19,635 nucleotides of DNA from Gryganskiella cystojenkinii (taxonomy: Eukaryota; Mortierellomycota; Mortierellomycetes; Mortierellales; Mortierellaceae), in the NCBI GenBank assembly GCA_015852425.1, contig JAAAIG010000733.1, positions 1 through 19,635 on the forward strand, read 5' to 3'. Shown here piece after piece: positions 1 to 9,307 of this stretch; within the stretch, counting starts at the first letter, position 1, and each line of letters opens with the position of its first letter. The position numbers and the translations under genes were made by a program. The notes under the pieces are model-generated. The model did not search any database and was not told where the DNA came from. It saw nothing but the letters and a program-made list of their open reading frames with translations.

Positions 1-1930
1 ACATTGATCTTCAGACAGACATTGGCACAGTACTGCTTCTTGGCATCTCGGGTCTGACGCATCTGTATGCACTGTGAGGAAACACCCAGGACTGTATCCG
101 TCACGCGTTTGATCTCTGCGTAGAGTTGAACACCCGTGTTGGGCAGGATACACATTAACAACTGAGGGATGAGCTGAGCAGCGTTACCGGCCTTAGTCCA
201 GATCGAGCGCATTGAGTTCTCAATGTTGCCATGTGGGTTCTCATAGATGACGGGTGGGCTCTTGTTCGGGACTTCCATACCAGTGTCCGTACAAGTGACA
301 GAGATCTCGCGAATGAACCCACTGATCTGAGCCCGTGGCACTTCTCGTTCCGTGGCAAAGATGATCACGCCCCAGGAGGCTAGCCGACCCCCACGAAGGA
401 CCTTGCGGCCCATCAGGTTCCAATCGCCACCTTGAGGCGTAAATGAATAACCATGTGAGGCTGGGTTATAATGAATCAGTGGCGGCGCCAGAACTCGGGC
501 CTGCAGAACCGCCATCTCAGATGCGACCTTGAGTCCGAAGTTCGCCAGGAAATCATTGGCGTCGTACTTGAGGATCTGGAGACCATCCTTGATCGAGTTG
601 GCGCGGTCGAGCGGCTTCTTTTGTGTAAACTTTATCATATCCGCGGTCTGGCGTTCATCAAGCTTGCGGACATAACGCTGTCCTTGGACCAACGTACAGA
701 CTTCCATCGGCAGCATGGCGGTCTTGCCGACGATGATACACGGCAACATTGGGAACTGAAGTGCGTAGTTGTAGGCTTGCTTGAAGTATGCTACCACGTC
801 GATCTTGATGGCATCCACGGCGACCTGTTGCGAGAATTTCGGACCACCGGTGGAGCCGGAAGCAGGAGGGCCACGGGCACCGCCGGTACCACCACCGCCA
901 CCACCAACGCCGCCAGGTTGTTCCTCGGAGCGCTGACTGAACATTGTGTCCTTGGCCGCGGTCTTGGTCAAGCCAAAAATCTTAAAGGACTTGGAGGATC
1001 GTTCGCGATGGGTCCCCTGGATGCGCAGACCCTTGAGTGCACGTTCGACTCGGACCCAGTTCAAGGCTGTGGACCGACGGAGGTCGTCCACAGTTCTCAA
1101 CCCGAGAATCTTGACCACGATCTCGATCAAGGAACCTGACTGGAAGAAGGTCGAGGCCGAGACATCGAGGTTGACCATCATCTTGCCAGGAGTCGGACGC
1201 ATAGATTGATAAAAACCACGCCAGACCTCGGTCCCTCCAGCGAGGAGCTGGGACCCATGCGGAGTGTAAAAGGATCGACCGACGGTCTCGTAGAGCATTG
1301 CGGGTTCGTGACGGATGAGAACATCAAGGGCCATGATCGAGGTGAGACAGTTGTTCGAGAGGGCTGTACGACCTAGGAGGAAACGACCAAGTTCCTCGAG
1401 TTGAATCTCGGCCGCCTTTTTGATCTTGATCTTGAAGGAAGGGGCGCCGGCGCGGTTGCGAAGGTTCACATCCACGGCGAGGACAACCTGGTGAGGCGAA
1501 GAGAAGAGAGGAAAACAGCAGAGAAAAAGTTAGGCAATAAATGTACGAATGTAAACTATACAATGACCATCAGATTCTAAGCATAGCGTCAGTCGGTTCA
1601 TTCTTTTTTTTATTATTTATTTACCTCCAAGGTACGACTGTCGAATGGTAACGCCATAGGTGCAAACATGTTGCGTCGCCCATCAAAGACTGGTCGGATA
1701 TCCTGCAGGTCCGAGATGCGATATTGTTCCACGAATTGACCAAAGACCCGGCGGTTGACGGAGGGTGGGACTTCAGGCGTTATAATAACATCGTAATGAT
1801 GGATAGTGGCCTGGGGGAGTCGCGTGACCTCGAAAAAGTTGGTCAAGACTTGGACCTTCTTGCCCGAGATACCGACGCTGGGTCGACGGACGAATTCTGT
1901 GAGTTTTGTGAGAGGTGCCGCGGTGGCCAT
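1..1930 (-). CDS. AGO1: Argonaute protein, 3' part missing at window edge
   Basis: Core RNA-silencing effector that binds small RNAs. Exon 1 is 1930-1625 (102 codons, ATG in a good context, ATGGCC). The intron is 1488-1624 (137 nt, GTAAAT...CACCAG), phase 0. Exon 2 runs open from 1487 to the window edge, giving about 597 visible residues of a family usually near 900. Domain order seen: N domain, L1/DUF1785 around residues 195-220, PAZ about 220-380 (CIIVGKTAMLPMEVC, then VQGQRYVRKL), L2, and most of MID. The MID pocket that grips the guide 5' phosphate is intact: Y558, K562, Q574 and K595 match human AGO2 Y529, K533, Q545 and K566 with identical spacing (YAEIKR, CIQ, NVCLKIN). The PIWI slicer residues lie outside the window, so cleavage activity cannot be judged. 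A 26-residue Gly-rich insert sits inside PAZ (293-318). Confidence 0.97.
831..935 (-). repeat. Gly-rich low-complexity insert in Argonaute PAZ
   Basis: A run of GGN codons encodes residues 293-318, with 14 Gly in 26 positions plus Pro, Ala and Ser. It splits the first part of PAZ (SKSFKIFGLTKTAAKD) from the VVAYFKQAYNYAL segment. It is probably a flexible surface loop; that structural role is inferred. Confidence 0.85.
1488..1624 (-). other. Argonaute intron 1
   Basis: 137-nt intron with donor G|GTAAAT and acceptor CACCAG|GTT. Removing it joins ...RTLE to VVLAVDVNL in phase 0 and restores the Argonaute N domain. Reading through it hits a stop after three codons. Confidence 0.93.
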
Positions 1931-3953
1931 TTTTTTTGGAGGGGGCGGGGTCGTGTGGACTGGAGACCAATCGATGCGAGTGATGAGAGAGGGAGAAAAG
2001 AAAATATTGTTTTAAGTACTGATAAAGTGGATTGTTGTCGCTTTGATCAGAAATGATTGAAAAATACAAGATGCATGCCGCATTGTCGCGCGCCACCAAA
2101 AAAAAAAAAAAAAAAAAAACACTCTCTCACAATGATACCATCTCCTCCTTCTCCGTCTGACTTGACTCCCAGGGGTATACAAGCAAATGAAATAGGGCTA
2201 TGCGCAAGGTTTCAGTATCTGGACAAAATTGTGTCCTCCTTTGGAATACGTCCTAGTGCATCACCACATCACGCAAGCATATATCACATATCACATCGGG
2301 AAGAATGATCGTCGATATCTTTTTGCACTGATTTTCTCTACGGGCGAAAAGAGGGGGAGGGAGGCATGATCGAGAATAAAGAAGGGAGTAAAGATAGCTC
2401 AAGGGCTCCAGAGTAACAAAAGAAGGAAAAATTATAGGACAGGATCGAAGCAGTCAGCAACCAGGCGGGCCAAAAAAAAAAGAAGGTAAGATCATCGAGA
2501 GTGACCTGTTGCACTCCTCCTGAGAAAAAAGAAACGACGAGAGCTTCTGGGGTCATTATCTTTACCTTCAATAGTAGGCGTTTAAAAAAAGTCTTGAACT
2601 GAGTTACGATCACGCGATTTGTAGAAGAGGAGATAGGTTTGTGTGCCCTGTCAGGAATGGAAGTGTACTGAGGGTTAGGAGTGGAGTATTGAAAGTACGG
2701 AAGGAAGAAAGTGAGTGAGAAAGGAGAAGGGGAAGATGGTAAGGTATTGGCTGCAATGGCGGTAACAAAGGAGAGCGGAACAGTGCGCAAAGGAGGGCGA
2801 CATGGAAACGAGACACAGAATAAACAGGAAGGGATGCCAGATCGATCAAAGATGTTTTCCATTTATCTTTAGTATATCTTAGTCATAGATCATAGATTCG
2901 CTGGTGCTGAGGAAAGGCCCAAACCCCTCCTTTCAATCTCTTGCGGACAAAAACATGTTCCATCAAAATATCTCCTAGTTTTGATCCATCCCAAGAAACC
3001 CGAGACTCTTCCACACGCTGCACCACGAGAGAGACGGCATCCTTTCTCCCCGCTTTATCTCTCACTTTTTTTGTATCGAGTTTTGTTCTTTACTATTGTT
3101 TTCTGTCATATCTTTGTAGTTTAAATCAGAAAAAACAAAAACAAAAACAATCAAGAAAGAAGACGATGCCATTGGTGTAGGTGTTGAGGTAGTCCGGTGG
3201 TGTAGAATTGAAAACGGCACTGCACCTATATCGTCTACCAAGGCCGCCATGTGTCTCTTAAAACCCTCATGGTCGCTAGCTTACATCCTGTATCTAGAAG
3301 ACCTCCATGTCGTGCCCAAAGGGGGTTGTCGCGGACGTTGCTAACACACCAGTAACATCTACTGCGTACCGTCGCAAATGCTACTACAACAGTAAAAAAA
3401 ATCTCGTTATGTTGATGCACACCTCATCCCAAACAAGCACCAGGTTGATTTCTATAATCCTTGGATAATGCCAGAAGACCTTAAACGCCAATAGAGTCAT
3501 TATGGCATCCAATTCAAGAAATGCTTTCAGATGCTCGACTTGTGAGGGAAGGGAGATCCCCTTCGGTGTCAACTTTTGATCGAGGCATGTCCCGATTTGG
3601 TTGCACTGTCGCATTTTCCACACAAGCAACCTCATTTGACTGGCACAGCCCCTCCCCACAACTTGACTCCCATCTTAGTTTAGTTCTTTACCGAGTATTA
3701 CAAGACATACATACATACACCCTCCCCAGTGCTAATGATGATATTATTATTTTTGGTTGCGACCAAGTCGACTCGGGCCTTAGCACTGGATGGCCCTATC
3801 ATGGCCCCCACCTTACCGGATAACTGATCATAAAAAATAATGTGTTATTAAAATACAAAACATGAAAGAAATTGAACAAATACAATGCTATTGTAACTCT
3901 ACTACTGTCTCCCTTCCCCCTTCCCTTCCTTCCTTTCATCCTTCCGTCCTTCC
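1931..3953. other. Gene-poor region between AGO start and CCR4 stop
   Basis: About 2 kb with no ORF that I can tie to a family. The part next to Argonaute (about 1931-2870) is purine-rich on the plus strand, so pyrimidine-rich on the Argonaute sense strand, like the flanks of the other genes here. It also holds a 22-nt A run. The part from about 3180 to 3830 is less skewed and carries only short ORFs, the longest a minus-strand stretch from an ATG near 3632 down to 3384. The last part should be the CCR4 3' UTR. I see no tRNA, rRNA or terminal inverted repeats. Confidence 0.6.
2098..2119 (+). repeat. A22 homopolymer
   Basis: Uninterrupted run of 22 A on the plus strand, in the Argonaute 5' flank about 170 nt upstream of its ATG (T22 on the Argonaute sense strand). 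Poly(dA:dT) tracts of this kind exclude nucleosomes in fungal promoters; that role here is inferred. Confidence 0.95.
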
Positions 3954-6458
3954 TTAATGACCGCTACGGTTCCTGTTATAGTTGTTATGACCGCCTCCGT
4001 TCGACATGGACGATGAGGAAGTCGATCCAAAGTTGGGTGCGTTCTTGGGTAAAGTCTTTTGTGCCTGGAACTTGAACTCTGCCAAGATCGGGACATGATC
4101 CGAGGGAAAGTGTGCATTCGGGAACCCTACAACCCGACTCATGTACTCCTTCTCCACACCGCCCAACAATCCCAAAACCGAAAGTGAATTGGAAGAGTAA
4201 AAAATGTAGTCAATCACGGCCGCATAAGAGGGCGTGAAATTCGTGAATGGGATCTCTTTTTCGCCACTGTAGCTGGATCGGAGCGATAACTTGTGGGAAA
4301 GACCCTCCGTCGTGTAAGTACCATAGGCATGATCCATGAAATCCTCATGATCCCGGGCCACAACGCCCTTCACAAAGAACTCGTATACACCCGAGTTGCG
4401 CTCCGAATTGAAATCACCCGTGATCAAGGTCGGCAGCTTTCCAGAAGAGGACGACGTGGCAGTCGTAGAACCATTGGATCCAGTGACCGGTAAGTGGGCC
4501 CACTGGTTCGTCAATTTTTCGAGTTCGTCCATCAACATCGCGACCTGGACCAACTTGACATCTCGGAAGAGTGGATCCCAGTAGATGTGCGAGTTAGAGA
4601 CCACCAATCGGTTCTTGGTCTCGTTGTGTTCCAGGAGTGTGATCACTGTGATGTTGTCCCGAGTCATGACTCGATTAAAGATGTCCTCAGTCTTTCTGAA
4701 ATCTGGTCTCTGAAGCGCGATGTGGTTGAATTCGACGAGATGCTTATCGAGCAAAGTGAACCTGAAAGAGAAAGAAAGAGAGAGAGAGAGCGCGCGCGAA
4801 GAAGAACATGAGCCGTGAGCATGTTGTCTGATCTTAAAAAAAAGATAGTCTTGGTTTCTTCGTCTGCAGAAAGCCAAAAAAAAAACTTACTTGGATGTTT
4901 TGAAAAAGGTCGCACAGCCATCCACAAGTCGACGCTCCTTCTCCGGCATTGTCTTGGCTCGAGTCTTTGGCCAAAAGACGCCATCATAATCTGCCTGCTT
5001 CATCTGCTCCTTGAAATAGTCCTCATACTGACCCAACTCTACTTCCTAATGACATCGTACCATACATCAAGATCGTTAATATCAGATCGAACCGAGGTCA
5101 TCTCAATTCTCTCAGATTTGCGTTACCTGGAGACAAACGATGTCCGCACTATAGGCCAAAATTTCCTGTAAGATAAGCTCCTTTCGGTATTCCCAAGTCA
5201 GCGCCCAAGAGGGAGTGTATCCGTACATCTGCGGAGTGGCATAATTCTCGGCCAAGATGTTGTAACAGAAGGTTGTGAACGTATCCTGACCCGCAGATGG
5301 TCCCGAGTCGTCCTCAATCGTGATCCACTCTCTCTCGGGTGGAGGCAAAGGAACTATTATGCACAACAACAAAGAGGTGGTTTGGTTCAGTTCCATAACT
5401 CTCATCAACGTCGCTCCACGCACGCATTTTAGATCTTTTTTGGTGTTCTGCTTTAGGACAATATTGGGCTTACCTGGACAGTTCTCGCGCAAGTAATTGA
5501 TAACGGCTCCAGTTCCCTCTTGCTGCAACAGGTTCTTGAGACTGTCATTCAATGGGTTGCCCTCCAGTGCAAGGATCTCCAGCTCAAACAACGTTCCTAG
5601 TTCCGCGGGCAGCGTCATCAGATTGTTATCGACCAACAACAGCTCCTTGAGACTCGTCAGCATACCCAGTTCGGGTGGGATCACTGTGAGCTTATTTCCA
5701 GACGCGTCCAGGACGGTCAGATTACGGAGCTGGCTGATGTCTGGAGAAAGGTAGTTCAGGTTGTTGTGGTTGATATAGAGTGCGGTCAAAAACTCGTACT
5801 TGAACAACTCTCGACTCATGTTCTTGAGTCCCATTCCACCAAGGTCGAGAGTCGTCCACTGTTGCGTAATTTGTCGAGTGGTGCCGGTTTTGTCGGCTCC
5901 CTCGCCGTCCGTGGTTGTTCCTGCCTTTGAAGAAGCGTTGGGGTCAGTGATGGTCACGGCTGAGCTCATACCCGAGCTTCTCGCAACTGCAGCGGCGGCG
6001 CGGGCTCTGTAATGCGGTGCAGCGGATTGACGAGAGAGGTTGGCCGCGTGCACCTGTTGTTGATAGTGGGTTGATCCAGCACCTAGCTGGGGTGTCAAGG
6101 AAGCGGGGATCGTTGCAGGAGAGGAGAGTCCAGACTGCTGACGCATCTGGGTCTGGTGAAGGTGCTGCTGCAGGTGTTGGTGAGTGAGTGGTTGTTGTTG
6201 CTGTTGTTGCTGCTGTTGAAACTTTTGGGAAAGGTTCATTTGGACAGGGTATCTGGGGATGGCGCCGTTGTTGTACGAGGTCACGCCATGTTGTTGTTGT
6301 TGCTGCTGTTGTTGCTGGAAAGGGTATAGACCGGAGCCAGCGTTGCCGCCTGCCCCACCCAGGGACGAGGGCGAGGACTGTGCAGGCGAGTACAGGGGGT
6401 TGCCATTCGCAAGGGTCTGGTAGAGAAGAGGGTTGTAGTGCTGCTGCTGGTCAGACAT
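3954..6458 (-). CDS. CCR4: CCR4-NOT complex deadenylase Ccr4
   Basis: Catalytic mRNA poly(A)-tail exonuclease of the Ccr4-Not complex. Exons are 6458-5474, 5353-5127, 5045-4891 and 4761-3954; introns are 120, 81 and 129 nt, all GT...AG. The spliced product is 724 residues, near the size of yeast Ccr4. In order: a Gln-rich N-terminus (about 1-200, with two tracts of nine Gln), leucine-rich repeats from L204 to about 320 (the module that docks Ccr4 to Caf1), the family linker CPVPLPPPEREW, then the endonuclease/exonuclease/phosphatase domain. Catalytic residues are visible: E405 in CLQE, D572 and N574 in TGDFNS, D640 in IDYIF, and D677-H678 in SDHVP. The C-terminus is a short Ser/Gly/Asn tail. 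The domain is intact, so it should be active. It is co-oriented with Argonaute 2 kb downstream and divergent from the gene at 7267. Confidence 0.97.
5354..5473 (-). other. CCR4 intron 1, stop-free and a multiple of three
   Basis: Donor CCAG|GTAAGC, acceptor AATAG|TTCC, phase 1, 120 nt. Splicing gives ENCPVPLPPPEREW, which matches the family. Reading through adds 40 codons without a stop, so retention would insert 40 residues between the repeats and the nuclease domain. Confidence 0.9.
6188..6317 (-). repeat. Two CAG/CAA glutamine tracts in CCR4
   Basis: Two stretches of mixed CAA and CAG codons, each encoding nine Gln, at about residues 48-56 and 81-89. Further scattered Gln and His follow. 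Mixed codons suggest selection on the protein or slow decay of a pure repeat rather than recent slippage. Confidence 0.9.
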
Positions 6459-7266
6459 TTTTTTTATAGAGAAAACTACCGCGGTGGGTGAGGCACTACT
6501 TGTTGTTGAGAAGAGAGAAGGGACTGGTGGTAATGATGGTGGGGTGGTGGGGGTTCTTTCTTTGTAATTAGGATGTAGAGACGACGAGGAGAGGAGCGGG
6601 CACGGAACCGAGTCTTGAGCATGCGTGTGTTTGAGTGTTTTCTCTTTTGGGAAATGACAGAAAAGAAGAGAACAGACGCGTGTTCGTAGGTCAGGAGTGC
6701 GAGTGATCTCTATGTCTCGTATGGAATGGAAGGAAATGAAATAAAAACGGTGTTTGTTGCGAAAGGGATTTGATTTGGAGTGAGAGGGGGGGAGGGATTA
6801 CAAAAAAAAGAGAGAAGGAAGGAAAATAAAGGAGAGAAAGAACACGCTGCCGCCCAAACAAATAGACTTTCTCTTCCAAAGGGGGCATTACGAGTGCGAG
6901 AAGGGGCCGTGTCACTCTTTTTTTTTTTGTCGTCGTCGTGTGGTAGCAATGCATCTCTGGTCTTTTTTCATTCTTCTGTTCCCTTCTTTTCCGTTGCTGC
7001 AATGTTCGATGGCATTCCATGACGAGCACCTCACCACCCTTCTTCTTCGTTCTCCGGTCTTCTTGGTCTTTCAAACATTCGAACAAACGCTCCATGACTT
7101 TAGCAGGTGGACACCGCGCCCCCCACTCGTCAGGTGTGTCACCCTGGTGGCAAAAAACTGACGGTGGTGACATCAAAGACCCCTTAAATAAAGTTTCGCC
7201 CCTCTGTCTCATTTCAACATTTCGCTCTTCACACCAACGGGACTCCACGCACCCAAACTCTCAACA
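6459..7266. promoter_or_regulatory. Divergent promoter region, CCR4 and the 7267 gene
   Basis: 808 nt between two divergent start codons. The CCR4 side is GA-rich on the plus strand (CT-rich on the CCR4 sense strand). On the plus-gene side an AT-rich TTAAATAAA element lies about 75 nt upstream of the ATG, followed by a C/T-rich leader. No ORF here looks like a protein family. Exact transcription starts cannot be placed. Confidence 0.55.
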
Positions 7267-8203
7267 ATGAATTCGGGACAAGCAGGTGGTAAAGGAACAA
7301 AACAGAAATGCAGGACCGGATTGGATGCAACTTTGACGTCTACGGACCCCTCCATAAGCAGGAACATGTCTTTTGAATGTCTCGCTAATCCTCATCCACA
7401 CTTTCATCCCTGTTTTTTTTGGGTCTTTTACAATCTTCACAGGGATGGAACAAGTTGAGCAACTCTGCTCGCGGTTGCTGGGACAGCCTCAGGAGAATGT
7501 CCAACAGGCCATCAAGACCTTTGTTCAGGAGTTTGAGGTACTCCCTCAGATTGATCATGTCTATCGAAATCTTGGTTACTTACAACAATCAAAGGTTATG
7601 CCGATTAACTCATTTTACTTCTTTCACATGTCCTATTGGGATAGACAAAGAGAGACTCTTTATCGGCGATAGAGAGCGCACCAACAGCTATGATCCGAGA
7701 GGCACCTAGATGGCTTGACAGCGCAAAAGGACAACTGGACACCAATCTGGACAGCACGACGTCAAAAGGTGAGTCTAGAGCGCTTGTTATTGCTAGACCA
7801 CTGACAGCACCAATCTGCTCTTTCCTGACTTAAAAGCTTCTTTTTATTTGACCATGCAGGAAACGCCACCATCGCGAGTCTGAAGGAGTTGCAAGAGTCC
7901 ATCGCTCAGAGCAATCAGGTATCAAGATCGGCATTGACGTATCTTACCGCTTTTGCCTTTGCGCTGATCTTTTTGCCTCCTCAGGGGCAAGAGCATGTTG
8001 AATTAACACTGAAACCTGTCGGCTCCCTTGCATCAAATTAGAAGCAACCAAAGTCAGCCAACCCAACTCAGTTGGCCAAGGCGGCATTCCAGGCTGACAT
8101 TGACGAGGCGAGGGAAGCTTTTGACCAGGAGATGGTCTTGCGTCATGCTGATGTTGTCAAGCAGTACGTCGGCGCGTTTGTCCAGCAAATCGATCATTAT
8201 TGA
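7267..8203 (+). CDS. Small predicted helical protein, unrecognised, five exons
   Basis: I do not recognise this protein. Model: exon 1 7267-7285 or 7267-7288 (two tandem donors three nt apart, both phase 1), exon 2 7443-7594, exon 3 7645-7768, exon 4 7861-7919, exon 5 8042-8203, giving 171 or 172 residues. The junctions keep one frame throughout. The product begins MNSGQAGGMEQVEQLCSRLL and ends FVQQIDHY. It is rich in Glu, Gln, Lys, Ala and Leu with no Pro-rich or membrane stretch, so it is probably alpha-helical or coiled coil, such as a small complex subunit. The exon 2/3 junction is the weakest: the intron is only 50 nt, with donor GTTATG and acceptor GATAG. The C/T-rich leader and the good frame continuity argue that it is a real gene. 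Confidence 0.7.
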
Positions 8204-9307
8204 GTGTCACGCTTGTGTTTCTTGCCGTCCCTACCTTCCTCGAGTGTGCCTGATTTCATTCAGGCCGTACTTCTAATAAGCTATGTACCTTTGCCGATTC
8301 TTCCCACCTAACTCGTTTCATTGCGGGTACCGACCGCTACAAAAGATTACCAACACAGTTGTAGCTTCGCACTGTTACAAGGAACTCTCTGACCAGACAC
8401 CATACAATATGTACTTGTCGGTGTTCGAGAGATACCTTTAAACCCACCCCTATCTATGTCCGTCGCACTAGTCCATACCAAAGAGACGATGATCACAATT
8501 CATAAAAAAAACTCTCCGGAGAGCCCTGGCATTTGTCTTTGCCGTCAGGCATCTGTTTCAAAGGACCAAAGCGCTCGTTTGCTTAGTTCACCACATCTTG
8601 GACTATGACTCGAATAAAAAGAATCGGGACCAACGTGCTACTTTGTTGTTTTTAGACCTAGCTCATTTATTCCCCCTGAACTGACAGAAAGAGAAAAAAG
8701 CGAGAAAGTACGTAGATGGCAAAAAAAGACAACAGGGCTATTTTCCCTCGCATCTCCGTTCCTCTCCCCTGAAACGCGTTTGGTTATTTCTTTTGGACAG
8801 AGTAATGAGTTTGACATACAGTTTTGGACAGTAACGAGATGTGCAACCGTGCCACGGTGCGACCATCACTTTGGAAAAACAAACCCCTGCCCAATTTCAA
8901 CGGTGAACTGAATACGAAATACTCACCACACACACGGGGTGAATACAAAAAGTCAAGGTGAAAGACCGTGGATGAGTTTTTTTTTTTTTTTTTTGAGAGC
9001 CAACTATTAGACATGTTGTGCAGTTCGAACTAGTTTTCGTTGTCAAGTTTTATTCTATTTCTTTTCTCTTCTTCTTTGCGCTCAATTCCCTTCCTCCTCC
9101 TTCATCTCTCTTCATTGTCTCTTCAAGACAATACATCATCTCTTTCTTCCGACCTCCATCCCCCTCAGCCCTCACCTTGCTCCTTTAAGCGCTTCCACAT
9201 CTTTTCTTCTTCCATCATCTTTCATCTGACCCAGTCAAAAAAAACTATAAAAAACTGACCGAGGACGGTGCATTTCGGTTGCAAACCCCTTTCTTCTCTT
9301 TTCAACA
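8204..9307. other. Intergenic: 3' flank of 7267 gene, septin promoter
   Basis: About 1.1 kb without a supportable gene. An AATAAA lies at 8613-8618, about 410 nt after the upstream stop. A 12-bp perfect palindrome (CTCTCCGGAGAG) is near 8512-8523, and a long T run is near 8977-8994. From about 9050 to 9300 the plus strand is strongly C/T-rich, the usual appearance of a 5' leader in this window, leading to the septin ATG. Confidence 0.55.

Noticed and set aside
471..1139. 222-codon plus-strand ORF
   Set aside because: It lies exactly antisense, codon for codon, to the Argonaute L1/PAZ/L2 coding frame. It has no family features and is a shadow.
1..1930. Prokaryotic-type Argonaute defence system
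   Set aside because: The protein is intron-split and matches eukaryotic Argonaute through PAZ and MID, with human AGO2-like spacing. No bacterial defence genes are nearby.
2338..2862. 174-codon minus-strand ORF upstream of Argonaute
   Set aside because: Phe/Ser/Pro/Leu-rich product of pyrimidine-rich DNA, with no motif and no clear splice partners. It is better explained as the Argonaute 5' flank.
4494..5171. Plus-strand ORFs across the CCR4 nuclease region
   Set aside because: Antisense to CCR4 exons 3 and 4, crossing its introns. No independent evidence.
8512..8523. CTCTCCGGAGAG perfect palindrome as a terminator or binding site
   Set aside because: A single 12-bp palindrome in about 20 kb is within chance, and hairpin terminators are not used by RNA polymerase II.
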